This document shows, one piece after another, positions 49,444 through 60,734 of a stretch of 64,000 nucleotides of DNA. The position numbers were made by a program, and so were the translations under genes. The notes under the pieces were generated by a model. That model was not told the DNA's origin. It worked only from the letters and a program-made list of their open reading frames with translations, and did no database searches. This DNA is from CAVZCK01 sp963798805 (lineage in GTDB: Bacteria > Pseudomonadota > Alphaproteobacteria > Rhizobiales > Rhodomicrobiaceae). Where the stretch lies: assembly GCA_963798805.1 (NCBI GenBank), contig CAWCVC010000002.1:496001-560000 (forward strand), read 5' to 3'. Every line of letters begins with the position of its first letter. Position 1 is the first letter of the stretch.

Positions 49444-51300
49444 ATGAACGATCTCACGCCATTGCGCATGGATCCTCACGCGTTCGACACGCGATTCACA
49501 CCGGCCGGATTGCAGTATACGGGGCTTCTGTTCCGCCGTCGTCTGATCATGGCGGGGCTGTGTTTCGGGACGATCGGCGCCTTGCTTTATGCGCTCTCCC
49601 GCGTGCTCGGCAGCGACGGCTGGACCGTGCTCGACGCGGGCATTTTCGCTGCCTTTATGTTCTCCGCGCCCTGGACGGTAATGGGCTTTTGGAACGCGGT
49701 TCTCGGCTTCTGGCTGCTTCACTTCGTCAAGGACCCGATTGCCCAGGTCGCGCCCTTTGCAAAGCTCCCTGACGAACCTGCGCCGCTTGCTCTGCGCACG
49801 GCGATCCTGATGACCTTGCGCAACGAAGACCCGGCCCGCGCCTTCGCCCGGCTCCATATCATCCGGGACAGCCTGGAGCGCACCGGCGAGGCGAAGCGCT
49901 TCGACTTCTATCTGCTCAGCGACACCGACAGGCCGGATGTGGCCGCCGAAGAGGAGCGGCTGTTCGCCGAATGGGAAAGCGAATTCGCCGATAAGAGCCG
50001 CACCGTCTACCGCCGCCGCGCGCGCAATGACGGCTTCAAGGCGGGCAATGTCCGCGATTTTCTGAGCCACTGGGGCGCCGCCTATGATCTGATGCTGCCG
50101 CTCGATGCGGACAGCCTGATGTCCGGCGCCGAGATCGTCCATCTGGCGCGCATCATGCAAGGTCATCCGCGCCTCGGCATCCTGCAGAGCCTCGTCACCG
50201 GCGCGCCCTCGGCGAGCGCCTTCGCCCGGATTTTCCAGTTCGGCATGCGCCACGGCATGCGCTCCTACACCATGGGCGGCGCCTGGTGGAACGGCGATTG
50301 CGGCCCCTATTGGGGGCATAACGCCATGGTGCGCACCGCGCCTTTCGCCCGCCACTGCGAATTGCCGATCCTGCCCGGCAGGCCGCCGCTCGGCGGCTGG
50401 GTGCTGAGCCACGACCAGATCGAGGCGACCCTGATGCGCGCCGCCGGCTATGAGGTGCGCGTGCTGCCGGTCGAGGGCGAGAGCTGGGAGGACAATCCGC
50501 CGACCCTCGTCGACTTCACCAAGCGCGATCTGCGGTGGTGCCAGGGCAATATGCAATATTGGCGGCTGATCGGCCTCCCTGGCCTCACCCCGCTCAGCCG
50601 CTTCCAGATCGTCATGGGCATCTTCATGTATCTGTCGGCCTTTGCCTGGACGGTGCTGATCGTGCTCTCGGCGCTCAAGGTCTTCGATCCCGAGACCGGC
50701 CCCAAAGAGGTCGCGCTCGGCATCGGGCTGTTCGCCTTCTCCTTTATCCTCAGCATCGCGCCGAAGCTGGCCGGCATGCTCGACGTCGCCTTCACGCCGG
50801 GCGCAATGCGGCGCTATGGCGGCGGCTTGCGCTTCCTGGCGAGCAGCCTGACCGAGATCCTGTTTTCGATCATGCTCGCCCCGGTCGTCGCCGTCCGGCT
50901 GACAATCTTCATGGTCAGTCTCATCTTCGGCCGCAGCGTGATCTGGAGCGGCCAGCAGAGGGATGCTTATGGCCTCAGCTGGGCGACGGCGTTCAACGGG
51001 CTCTGGCCGCAGACGCTGCTCGGCGTTGTTCTGTTCGCGCTGTTCAGCTGGAAGGCGCCCGGCGTTCTCCTCTGGGCCGCCCCGCTGCTGTCAGGGCTGA
51101 TCCTGGCGGTGCCCTTCGCGGTGCTGACGGCCTCGCCGCGCTTCGGTCGCTTCATAACCCGCGTCGGCCTCTGCGCCATACCCGAGGAGCGCGAGACGCC
51201 GCGCGACCAGGAAAGAATGGCCGGCCCGGACATGAAGTTCGACGACACCGATACGCCTGCTGGAACCTCCGGCCAGTTCGCGCCGGCACTGGGTAGCTAA
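49444..51300 (+). CDS. opgH: Glucans biosynthesis glucosyltransferase H
   Basis: Inner-membrane GT2 enzyme that polymerises the beta-glucan backbone of osmoregulated periplasmic glucans. 618 residues. Two N-terminal helices, the cytoplasmic catalytic domain (LLSDTDRPD, LPLDADSLMSG, WVLSHDQIEATLM, RDLRWCQGNMQYW = QxxRW-type), then about six C-terminal helices. The ATG at 49444 has AGGAAA upstream. The usual partner opgG is not adjacent. Followed within 4 bases by an FkbM methyltransferase, so probably the first gene of a four-gene operon. Confidence 0.93.
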   Translation: MNDLTPLRMDPHAFDTRFTPAGLQYTGLLFRRRLIMAGLCFGTIGALLYALSRVLGSDGWTVLDAGIFAAFMFSAPWTVMGFWNAVLGFWLLHFVKDPIAQVAPFAKLPDEPAPLALRTAILMTLRNEDPARAFARLHIIRDSLERTGEAKRFDFYLLSDTDRPDVAAEEERLFAEWESEFADKSRTVYRRRARNDGFKAGNVRDFLSHWGAAYDLMLPLDADSLMSGAEIVHLARIMQGHPRLGILQSLVTGAPSASAFARIFQFGMRHGMRSYTMGGAWWNGDCGPYWGHNAMVRTAPFARHCELPILPGRPPLGGWVLSHDQIEATLMRAAGYEVRVLPVEGESWEDNPPTLVDFTKRDLRWCQGNMQYWRLIGLPGLTPLSRFQIVMGIFMYLSAFAWTVLIVLSALKVFDPETGPKEVALGIGLFAFSFILSIAPKLAGMLDVAFTPGAMRRYGGGLRFLASSLTEILFSIMLAPVVAVRLTIFMVSLIFGRSVIWSGQQRDAYGLSWATAFNGLWPQTLLGVVLFALFSWKAPGVLLWAAPLLSGLILAVPFAVLTASPRFGRFITRVGLCAIPEERETPRDQERMAGPDMKFDDTDTPAGTSGQFAPALGS

Positions 51301-51303
51301 GCG

Positions 51304-52089
51304 ATGGCCGCCGCTCTCGAATCTTTCAAGCGATTGCAGCGGTCTCTCCGCGGAGCGGCGGGCATTGCCCGCTCTCTGCGGATCTATTACGGCAGCCGGG
51401 ACCACCATGAGCGCATGGTCGACCTTTACGGGCTGTTCTTCGGTGCCGGCGACCTCGTCTTCGACATCGGCTCCCATGTCGGCGACCGCATTGGCGCCTT
51501 CCGCGCGCTCGGCGCGCGGGTCGTCGCCGTCGAGCCCCAGCCGGCGGCTTTCCGCTGGCTGAAGCTGCGCTATGGCCGCGATACCGATGTCAGGCTGGTT
51601 CAGGTGGCGGTGAGCGACGCGCCGGGCAGCATTCCGTTTCACGTCAATCTTGCCAATCCGACGGTCTCGACGGCCTCGGCCGGCTTCATCGAAGCCTCGC
51701 TCGGCGCGGATGGCTGGGAAGGGCAGAACTGGGACGAGATGATCTCGGTTCCCGCCGTGACGCTCGATAGCCTGATCGCCGAGCACGGACCGCCGGCCTT
51801 CGTCAAGATCGATGTCGAGGGCTTCGAACTCAATGTCCTCAACGGCCTCAGCCGACCCCTGCCGGCGCTGTCATTCGAGTTCACCATGATCCAGCGCAGG
51901 GCGGCGATCGCCTGCCTGGAGCGGCTGGCTTTGCTCGGGCATTACCGCTTCAATGCCTCGCTCGGCGAAAGCCAGAGGCTGGAGCTGACCGAAAGCGTCC
52001 GCGCGGACGAGATGGCCGAGTTCATCCACGGCCTGCCGCTCACGGCCAATTCCGGCGATATCTACGCGGTTCTGGTGAGCAGGCGCTGA
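51304..52089 (+). CDS. FkbM family methyltransferase
   Basis: 261 residues starting 3 bases after the opgH stop. SAM motif LVFDIGSHVGDRIGAFRALG; FkbM motif PAFVKIDVEGFELNVLNGLS. These enzymes commonly O-methylate sugars. Its place directly behind opgH suggests it could methylate the glucan or a precursor, which is inference. Only weakly like the other FkbM protein at 24563. Confidence 0.88.
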   Translation: MAAALESFKRLQRSLRGAAGIARSLRIYYGSRDHHERMVDLYGLFFGAGDLVFDIGSHVGDRIGAFRALGARVVAVEPQPAAFRWLKLRYGRDTDVRLVQVAVSDAPGSIPFHVNLANPTVSTASAGFIEASLGADGWEGQNWDEMISVPAVTLDSLIAEHGPPAFVKIDVEGFELNVLNGLSRPLPALSFEFTMIQRRAAIACLERLALLGHYRFNASLGESQRLELTESVRADEMAEFIHGLPLTANSGDIYAVLVSRR

Positions 52090-52193
52090 GCGCTCCGCCA
52101 CCCCGCGGCTGTGGCGAATATTGCATAAAATGCGCTGGATCGGCCGGCCGAAGCGCGTATCTTTTCCGATGGAGGCAGATCGGGAGAGAGGCC

Positions 52194-53357
52194 ATGCGAC
52201 TGACGCGCCGGCGTTTCAGTGCGGGACTTGCGGGCACGGTCGCGGCGGCAGGCGCCGGCTCGCTTCTGCCGCAACCGGCCAAGGCGGCGAGCTATCGCGG
52301 CCCGAACGTGATCATCGTCCGCTTCGGCGGCGGCGTGCGCCGCATCGAGACCGTCGAGCCGCAAACCTCCTTCGCGCCGTTCCTGCTCAATGTGCTGGCC
52401 AAGCGCGGCGTGCTCATCCCCAATGTCACCATCGACCGGATCCATGGCGGCGACACCAGCCATGCCGAAGGCACGCTGAACATCCTTACCGGCCGCTACA
52501 AATCCTATCGCAAGGTCGGCGACAGGGGCCTCGCGCCATTACTCGAGCCGAGCCAGCCGACGCTGTTCGAATATCTGCGCAAAGCCTTCGACATCCCCTC
52601 GCACCAGGCGCTCCTGGTGAATGGCGAGGATCGGCCGCAGGAGGAATATCTCACCTATGGCGGCCATAAGCATTACGGCGTCGCCTTCCGCTCCGAGGTG
52701 CTCGGCCTTTACCGCTACAAGCTCTACCGGCTGGCGCGGCTCCTGGAGGAAGGTCGCCGCCCCGAGCCGGAGCTGGCGAAGGCGCGCAAGCAGCTCGAAA
52801 AGCTGAGATCCTACGACTATCGCGGCACGGCGCAGGAGCAGTCGGCGGCGCTGGATCGCTTCTGGGAGCGCTGGCAGGCCTATTATGGAGACGACTCGTT
52901 CCGCGCCCCGCGCGGCGACCGGCTCTTGACCGAGCTTGCCATTCGCGGCCTGAAGGAGCTGAAGCCGCGGCTGATGATGATCAACTATCAGGACCCGGAC
53001 TATGTGCATTGGGGCAATGCCTCGCACTATACGCGGGCGATTGCCGTGATCGATCAGGGGCTGCAGCAACTGACCACGGCGGTCGAGGCGGATGAGGACT
53101 ATCGCGGCCGCACGGTTTTCGTGATCGTTCCCGATTGCGGGCGCGACGCCAATCCGCTGATGTCGGTGCCGTTCCAGCATCATTTCAACTCGCGCTCGGC
53201 GCATGAGATTTTCGCGCTGATCTGGGGCGCAGGTATCACGCAGGGCCGTGTGCTCGACAAGAATGTTGACCAGACCAGTTTTGCGGCGACGGTCGGTGCG
53301 GTGATGGGCTTCAAGGCTAATGCCGAAGGTCGCGTGCTCTCGGAGGTCTTCGCGTGA
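52194..53357 (+). CDS. Tat-exported alkaline-phosphatase-superfamily protein
   Basis: 387 residues. The N-terminus MRLTRRRFSAGLAG fits a twin-arginine signal. The core looks like the sulfatase/phosphatase fold: GDTSHAEGTLNILTG (nucleophile region), DPDYVHWGNASHYTRAIAVID, VFVIVPDCGRDAN and FQHHF. The first metal Asp usually found in the VxxIVxDxxR strand is replaced (VIIVRFGGGVRR), so activity may differ. This superfamily also contains OpgB-type phosphoglycerol transferases, which makes a role in glucan modification possible. Overlaps the next gene by 4 bases. Confidence 0.75.
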   Translation: MRLTRRRFSAGLAGTVAAAGAGSLLPQPAKAASYRGPNVIIVRFGGGVRRIETVEPQTSFAPFLLNVLAKRGVLIPNVTIDRIHGGDTSHAEGTLNILTGRYKSYRKVGDRGLAPLLEPSQPTLFEYLRKAFDIPSHQALLVNGEDRPQEEYLTYGGHKHYGVAFRSEVLGLYRYKLYRLARLLEEGRRPEPELAKARKQLEKLRSYDYRGTAQEQSAALDRFWERWQAYYGDDSFRAPRGDRLLTELAIRGLKELKPRLMMINYQDPDYVHWGNASHYTRAIAVIDQGLQQLTTAVEADEDYRGRTVFVIVPDCGRDANPLMSVPFQHHFNSRSAHEIFALIWGAGITQGRVLDKNVDQTSFAATVGAVMGFKANAEGRVLSEVFA

Positions 53358-54445
53358 GCGCCGAAGCGGCGGCCGGTGCGCTGACCATCGGCGCCGCCCA
53401 TCCGCAGCGTTTCGCCTGGCTGCGGATGCCGCTCAGCATCGGCATCGCCATGCTGCTGGCGCTGACGCCGTTCTCGGCAATCCTGGTGGTCGGCTGGCTC
53501 GTCCGGCTGATGCAGCGGGAGGCGGCGATCACGCTTATCCGGGAGCGGCTTGGGGCGAGCCGTCCGCGTGCAATCGCGCTTCTCGCTGCTCGTCCGGATT
53601 TCGCTGCTCTCGCCCCCTGGACCGGCTGGCTCGCAGCATCCGGCCGGCGCGAAAGCTGGCTGGGCCGCAATTTCGGCGGGCTGATCGAGACACTGCGCGC
53701 CGGCCTCTCGGCGGCGCTGGTGCTGGCGCTGGCGACGCTGCCGTTTACCTCGTTGCTGCTGGTCTCATGGTGGGCCGGCTGGGAGAATTCCTTCAACAAG
53801 GGCTATGAGCAGGCCTGGGTCGGACCGGCCGTCGCGGCGCTGGGGATCGCCGTCGCACTGTTGGTGCTGCCGCTTCTGCCGATGGGGCTCGCCCATTTCG
53901 CGGCCGAGCGGCGGCTGGCGGCGATGTTTGAGCTCGGAACGCTCCGGGCGCTGCTCCGCGCGCAGCGCTGGTGGCATCTCTGGCTTTCTTTCGCCGTCGT
54001 GATCGCCTCGCTGCCGATCGCGATCGCCCGCATCCTGCCGGTCTTCATCGAGAACTGGTGGCCGGGTTTTTCCGAGATGCCGCCGGACGTCATCGACCGG
54101 GTGGCGCGGGAATGGCATATCGTGACGACAGTCTATCTTGTCATCGCACTCGTGCTCTTGAGGCGGGCACAGGCGCGCTGCTATGCCCGCGCGGCGTTGG
54201 CGCTGCCGCCCGAGCGGGTGCCGTTCTGCTATGGGATTTTGCGGCGGCTCGGGACAGAGGCGGCCGCGCCAACGGTCGCCGCCAAGCGAAGCTGGCGCGG
54301 CGCCATCCTGCCGACGGTGTTGACACTCGTGATCTGGTCCGCCTTCATCGCGCAGATCTATGTCTCGCAATTCGCCAACCACGCCTGGTGGAACTGGCTC
54401 AATCACCCGATGATCGGCCTGCCGTGGATCTTCCGCCCGTATTAG
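53354..54445 (+). CDS. Multi-pass membrane protein, unknown function
   Basis: 363 residues from a GTG that overlaps the upstream TGA (GTGA). About six hydrophobic helices: near 27-47, 117-137, 152-174, 205-226, 254-270 and 315-335. Large soluble segments carry many Arg and Trp residues. No family recognised. Coupled translation with the phosphatase-like gene suggests they work together. It is the last gene of the opgH operon; the 41-bp hairpin repeat at 54534 follows and may terminate it. Confidence 0.8.
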   Translation: MSAEAAAGALTIGAAHPQRFAWLRMPLSIGIAMLLALTPFSAILVVGWLVRLMQREAAITLIRERLGASRPRAIALLAARPDFAALAPWTGWLAASGRRESWLGRNFGGLIETLRAGLSAALVLALATLPFTSLLLVSWWAGWENSFNKGYEQAWVGPAVAALGIAVALLVLPLLPMGLAHFAAERRLAAMFELGTLRALLRAQRWWHLWLSFAVVIASLPIAIARILPVFIENWWPGFSEMPPDVIDRVAREWHIVTTVYLVIALVLLRRAQARCYARAALALPPERVPFCYGILRRLGTEAAAPTVAAKRSWRGAILPTVLTLVIWSAFIAQIYVSQFANHAWWNWLNHPMIGLPWIFRPY

Positions 54446-54533
54446 CTGGCCTTCGTCCGGCGCGGCTCTCCTACGGGTGTCGCCCCGGGGCCTACTCGCT
54501 CCACCTCCTGCAAGGCGGATGCGGGACAGCCAA

Positions 54534-54574
54534 TGGGCCCCGGACAACGCCGCCGGCGTTTCCGGGACGACGGA
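54534..54574. repeat. 41-bp palindromic repeat, copy B
   Basis: 38 of 41 positions match 25570-25610. Arms CCCGGA-C-AACGCC / GGCGTT-TCCGGG with the same bulged C. Lies between two convergent genes (membrane protein and arginase) and could terminate both. Confidence 0.8.
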
Positions 54575-54606
54575 GTGCGTCTCTCCGATAACGGCAAGTC
54601 GGCGTG

Positions 54607-55551
54607 TCAGCCGGACCAGGGCGTGCGGGTCTGCCGGTCCATGGTGCGGCGGCCGAACAGGCTGGCGGTCAGGTCGGTGAGCAGTCTCGCCGTCCGCCCG
54701 CGGTCATCCAGGAACGGGTTCAGCTCGGCAAGGTCGAGCGAGGTGACGAGGCCGCTGTCGTAAAGCAGCTCCATGGCGAGATGCGCCTCGCGGAAGGTGA
54801 CGCCGCCGGGCACGGTGGTGCCGACGCCGGGTGCGAGCTCCGGATCGAGGAAATCGACATCGAGGCTGACATGCAGACGCCCGTCCCGGCGCGCCACCAT
54901 CTCCAGGAAAGGGCCCAAAAGCTTCGCGATGCCGCTCTCGTCGATGGCGCGCATGTCATGCACGGTGACGCCGTGGTCACGGATCAGGCGGCACTCGGCC
55001 GGATCGGCGGAGCGGATGCCGAGCATCATTACATTGCGCGGATCGAGCGGCGCCTCGGGCCCGCCGCCGGGAAACTCGCCGAAGCCCGGCAGCCCGCAAA
55101 GGAAGGCGACCGGTGTGCCGTGCATATTGCCGGTGAGGGACGTCTCGAAGGTGTTGAAATCGGGATGGGCATCGAGCCAGAGCAGGAACTGCTGGCGGCC
55201 CCGCGCGGCGGCATCGGCGGCGACCGCCGCAACCGTGCCGAGCGCAATCGAATGGTCCCCGCCGAGAAAGACGGGCATCGAACCGCTTGCGATCATCTCA
55301 CGCCCGCGCCGGGTCAAACTCTGCGCCCAGGCCGCAACCTCGGCCACATTGCGCATCTTGCACGGCCCAGCCGGGATCGGCTCCGGCCTCTCCGGCACGG
55401 CGTCGCCGAAATCGCGGACCTCATGTCCGAGTTCTCGCAGCGCCTCGATCAGCCCGGCAGTCCGCAGCGCCGCCGGTCCCATCACGGTCCCGCGCTGGCT
55501 GGCGCCTGCCTCGGCCGGTGCGCCGAGACAAGCAATTCGCTGAGTGCTCAT
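54607..55551 (-). CDS. rocF: Arginase
   Basis: Manganese enzyme hydrolysing arginine to ornithine and urea. 314 residues. Metal ligands are in FLGGDHSIALG, LWLDAHPDFNTFETSLTGNMHG and HVSLDVDFLDPELAPGVGTTVPGG. The longer open frame starts at 55638, but ATG 55551 (MSTQRIACLGAP) matches the family start. The RIACLGAPAEAGASQRG opening is typical of true arginases rather than agmatinases. No ornithine or urease genes are adjacent. Confidence 0.94.
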   Translation of the reverse strand: MSTQRIACLGAPAEAGASQRGTVMGPAALRTAGLIEALRELGHEVRDFGDAVPERPEPIPAGPCKMRNVAEVAAWAQSLTRRGREMIASGSMPVFLGGDHSIALGTVAAVAADAAARGRQQFLLWLDAHPDFNTFETSLTGNMHGTPVAFLCGLPGFGEFPGGGPEAPLDPRNVMMLGIRSADPAECRLIRDHGVTVHDMRAIDESGIAKLLGPFLEMVARRDGRLHVSLDVDFLDPELAPGVGTTVPGGVTFREAHLAMELLYDSGLVTSLDLAELNPFLDDRGRTARLLTDLTASLFGRRTMDRQTRTPWSG

Positions 55552-55644
55552 CTCGGAAGAGATAACGCCTCGCCGGCGGGTTTTCGAGCTTTGCTTCGCT
55601 GCGCAGGCGGACTGCCCCCAGCATGCAGCGTCCGGCAAGAACGA

Positions 55645-56082
55645 TCAGCGGACGATTAGCACCGGCACCGTGCTGTGGCTTACCACCTCATAGGCCTGGC
55701 TGCCCAGGATCAGGCGGCTGAAGCCGCGGCGGCCGTGCGAGCCCATGACGATCAGGTCGCAGCCCTTGTCCTTGGCGGCCTTCACGATACCTTCCGCCGG
55801 ATGCTCGCCCATGATGTGCAGCGTGTTGCAGGCGACCCCCTCCGCGGTGGCGATCGCTTTTGCCGCGGCGAGGATCTTGCTCGCGCTCTCCGAGGCGATC
55901 CGCTCATATTCCTCCGGCGGCAGCACCACCGCGACCTCGCCGACGATCACCGCATCCCACGGCTCGCTCGCGGTCGTGATCGTCACCTGGGCGCCAAGCG
56001 CCTTGGCGAGCGCGAGGCCGTGGTGAATGGCCTTCTCGGCGAGTTCGGAACCGTCGGTGGGGATCAGAATGTGCTTGTACAT
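55645..56082 (-). CDS. Universal stress protein UspA family
   Basis: 145 residues, single USP domain. Starts MYKHILIPTDGSELAEKA. The ATP-binding motif G-x2-G-x9-GS is present as GSHGRRGFSRLILGS near the C-terminus. Such proteins often belong to oxygen-limitation or stress regulons. It stands just downstream of a FixK-like regulator gene pair on the same strand. Confidence 0.93.
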   Translation of the reverse strand: MYKHILIPTDGSELAEKAIHHGLALAKALGAQVTITTASEPWDAVIVGEVAVVLPPEEYERIASESASKILAAAKAIATAEGVACNTLHIMGEHPAEGIVKAAKDKGCDLIVMGSHGRRGFSRLILGSQAYEVVSHSTVPVLIVR

Positions 56083-56137
56083 GGGCTGGCCTCACATATT
56101 TCGTTGATCGTTTAGAGCCTACAATTTGCATTGCGGG

Positions 56138-56719
56138 TCAACCCGCTTCATACCGGCATTCCTGCGCGTGAACAGTATGCTGCGAATGGCGCAGCAGCAC
56201 ACGCACGCATTGGTCCTGCAATTGCGGGGTTGCGGCTCTCGCCGCCGTGATGATCCCGCGCTTGGCCACATGGTCGCGGATCACGGTGCCGACCTCTCCG
56301 GCCATCAGGGTTTCGAGGCAGCTTGGCCCGTCGGGCAACTGCGGCCGTCGGAGCGCGCGGATCACCGGCCCGTTCGTGACATAGAGCTTGGCCGACTTGC
56401 CCACTCCGTCGAGCTTTATGATGCGTTCGAGAAGCGGCGCCAGTTCCGCGCATTTTTCAGTGAGCGCCCGATGAAGGGCCGCGCCCTTGTCCAGATCCGC
56501 ACTCTGACCGGCAAGGCAGAGATCCTTGGCCGTGAGCCCCAGGCCGGCGAACTCGACCAGAGCGCGGCAAAGGCGCTCGACGTCGTAGAAGACGGAAATC
56601 GCGAGCCTCAGTCGGTCAGTATGTGCGCGCATGTCAGGCGGCTTCGGTTGCGAAGGCAGGCCGCCTTCCGGGGGAGCGTCATGACCGCGAACGAGGCTCA
56701 TCATCTGGGGCTCGAACAC
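56138..56719 (-). CDS. Hypothetical protein in the regulator operon
   Basis: 193 residues from a GTG at 56719, two bases after the CRP/FNR-type regulator stop (56722), so almost certainly co-transcribed. ATG codons at 56704 and 56701 are alternatives. Mostly helical, with no signal peptide or membrane segment. Contains four Cys scattered through the central and C-terminal parts and LERIIKLDGVGKSAKLYVTNGPVIRAL. Family not recognised. Confidence 0.7.
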   Translation of the reverse strand: MFEPQMMSLVRGHDAPPEGGLPSQPKPPDMRAHTDRLRLAISVFYDVERLCRALVEFAGLGLTAKDLCLAGQSADLDKGAALHRALTEKCAELAPLLERIIKLDGVGKSAKLYVTNGPVIRALRRPQLPDGPSCLETLMAGEVGTVIRDHVAKRGIITAARAATPQLQDQCVRVLLRHSQHTVHAQECRYEAG

Positions 56720-56721
56720 GG

Positions 56722-57441
56722 CTAGAAGCTCTCTTCTCCTTCGGCAAGTCCCTGCAACTCGACCATATCGAGCAGTCTCACCCGCGCGCTTTGCGGTAGA
56801 TCAATGAGCCCTCTGTTCTTCAGCTTGGTCAGAGTCCGGCTCACGGTCTCGATGGTCAGGCCGAGAAAATCGGCAATGTCCGCTCGCGTCATCGGCAGGT
56901 CTATGATGTCGGCAGGTGCGCCGATGCGCTCGTTCCGGCGCGACATGGCGGTGAGGAAGGCGGCGACGCGTTCCGTGGCGCTGCGGTGGCCGGTCGTCAT
57001 CATCAGGTCGCGGGTTGCGGCGAGCTCTTCGGCAATGGCCTGATAAAGGGTGAAGCTGAGGCTGGGGTCGCTGGTTGCGATCTTGTGCAGCGCCGCGAGC
57101 GGCATGGAGCGGATGCGCGACGGCTTGATCACCTGGGCGTTCATGATGTGCTCGCCCTGGACGCCGAGCCCGATGAAATCGCCGGCATAGGCAAAGCCGA
57201 GGATCTGCCTGCGCCCATCCGGGAGGATCTTGAACAGCGAGACCGCGCCCGCCTCGATGCGGTAGATGCTGGTCGCCGGATCGCCTTCGACGAAGACAAA
57301 CTCTTTTGCCTGAAACCGGCGCACGGACGCCTGGTCGAGACAATCGTCGAGCCGGCGGCCGGGTTGAGTGGAACTCACATCGGTGGGTCTGCGTAAGGCG
57401 AAGGGCTGAGTCTGCAGGGCGAGGGCTTGAAGTGCCGCCAT
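56722..57441 (-). CDS. CRP/FNR family transcriptional regulator (FixK-like)
   Basis: 239 residues. Cyclic-nucleotide-binding-type beta-roll (about 35-150; FVFVEGDPATSIYRIEAGAVSLFKILPDGRRQILGF) and a C-terminal helix-turn-helix with MTRADIADFLGLTIETVSRTLTKLKNRGLI, the E-x2-SR recognition helix of the FNR/FixK type. Only one Cys (position 34) lies near the N-terminus, so it lacks the FNR iron-sulfur cluster and is more like FixK. The ATG at 57441 has GGAGG 7 bases upstream. Divergent from the response regulator. Confidence 0.93.
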   Translation of the reverse strand: MAALQALALQTQPFALRRPTDVSSTQPGRRLDDCLDQASVRRFQAKEFVFVEGDPATSIYRIEAGAVSLFKILPDGRRQILGFAYAGDFIGLGVQGEHIMNAQVIKPSRIRSMPLAALHKIATSDPSLSFTLYQAIAEELAATRDLMMTTGHRSATERVAAFLTAMSRRNERIGAPADIIDLPMTRADIADFLGLTIETVSRTLTKLKNRGLIDLPQSARVRLLDMVELQGLAEGEESF

Positions 57442-57581
57442 AATGTCCTCCTTATGGCGTTGGGGGCGTATTCGATGGCGCCAGCTAAACAAGCCCCCAT
57501 CTCAGGCGTTTAAGAAAGTTGTATTCGTATGTAAAAATTTGTGTAATTGAGCCGATAGGAATCGGAGGCTGGCACAACGCA

Positions 57582-58337
57582 ATGGCCGTGGCGGCGGAGA
57601 AAGAGACCACACGGATACTTGTTGTCGATGACGATCCCGAGGTGCGCACGCTGCTGCGCCGCTGCCTCGAGCGGGAGTCCTACGTCGTCTGCGAAGCTCA
57701 GAATGGCGATGAGCTGTTCGCCGAACTTGAACGGCATCCGGTGAACCTGATCACGCTCGACCTCGCTCTCGGCGGCGAGGATGGGCTGGATCTCGCCCGA
57801 CGGATCAGGGCGAAGCACAATGTGCCGATCGTGATGATCTCGGGAAAAGGCGACACCATCGACCGCGTGGTGGGGCTCGAACTCGGCGCGGACGATTATA
57901 TCACCAAGCCTTTCCACCTGCGCGAGGTGCTGGCACGGGTTCGCGCCGTGCTGCGGCGCTACGAGGTCGGTCTGCACGAAACTCATGCGCATGGCGGCGG
58001 CACAGAAGCGCCGGCGCGCAGCCTCTATCGTTTCGACGACTGGACGCTCGACACGACCCGTCGCGAACTGCTCGGCCCGGGCGGCCTCAGCCGGGAGCTG
58101 ACCACGGCGGAGTTCAATCTGCTGGAAATCCTGGTGAAGCGGCCTGGCCGCGTGCTCTCGCGCGACAATATCATGGACCTGCTCAAGGGCACCGACTGGT
58201 CGCCGGTCGACCGCACCATCGACAATCTCGTCGCGCGGTTGCGCAAGAAGGTGGAGCCAGACCCCGATGCGCCGCGGCTGATCAAGACGGTCCGCAGCGT
58301 CGGCTACGTCTTTACGCCAGAGGTCCGGCGGGATTAG
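57582..58337 (+). CDS. OmpR-family response regulator
   Basis: 251 residues. Receiver domain (about 11-125) with acidic pocket VVDDD, phosphoacceptor Asp60 in LITLDLALGG, and the Lys of ITKPFHLREVLARVR. C-terminal winged helix (about 150-248; LTTAEFNLLEILVKRPGRVLSRDNIMD; DRTIDNLVARLRKKVEPDPD). The ATG at 57582 is preceded by GGAGG at a rather long distance; upstream starts are possible. Divergent from the FixK-like gene and convergent with the histidine kinase, its likely partner. Confidence 0.93.
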   Translation: MAVAAEKETTRILVVDDDPEVRTLLRRCLERESYVVCEAQNGDELFAELERHPVNLITLDLALGGEDGLDLARRIRAKHNVPIVMISGKGDTIDRVVGLELGADDYITKPFHLREVLARVRAVLRRYEVGLHETHAHGGGTEAPARSLYRFDDWTLDTTRRELLGPGGLSRELTTAEFNLLEILVKRPGRVLSRDNIMDLLKGTDWSPVDRTIDNLVARLRKKVEPDPDAPRLIKTVRSVGYVFTPEVRRD

Positions 58338-58368
58338 AGGGATCAAGTCATGGAAGCGCGTTTTTGAA

Positions 58369-58388
58369 ATCCCCACGTGAGTGGGGAT
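58369..58388. terminator. Hairpin between convergent response regulator and kinase genes
   Basis: Perfect 8-bp stem ATCCCCAC / GTGGGGAT with a GTGA loop. Lies 31 bases after the response regulator stop, preceded by TTTTTGAA. A degenerate GTCCCCGC...GGGAAT palindrome follows at about 58420-58440. Together they look like a repeat-derived bidirectional terminator. Confidence 0.6.
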
Positions 58389-58483
58389 CCAGTAAACCGC
58401 TGAACTCTCCGGAGTAATGAGTCCCCGCTTTCCCGGGAATTCGAGCGTTTTTTGGCGAGCGCGTTGACGAATTTCGATATCGC

Positions 58484-60550
<2,067 letters not shown>

Positions 60551-60734
60551 GCGTCGGACAATAGGCGTTGGCGAAGTGCGTGCGGCAGATCATTGATCGC
60601 GCATTGGTTGCATACTGTGCCATGACCCGGCAATGGTGAATGGCGACCCTGAAGGCCCCAAGTCACAACTCTTGCGGCCCGGCGGTGCTGCGTTGTGCTA
60701 AGCTGATCGAGCCGGGCGGACGCGGGGAGGGGCC

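Noticed and set aside
54604..55659. 351-codon plus-strand open frame opposite arginase
   Set aside because: Arginase motifs are unambiguous on the minus strand; this is a shadow frame.
56083..56137. FNR/FixK box (TTGAT-N4-ATCAA) upstream of uspA
   Set aside because: TTGCATTGCGGGTCAA looks similar at first sight, but spacing and half-sites do not fit.
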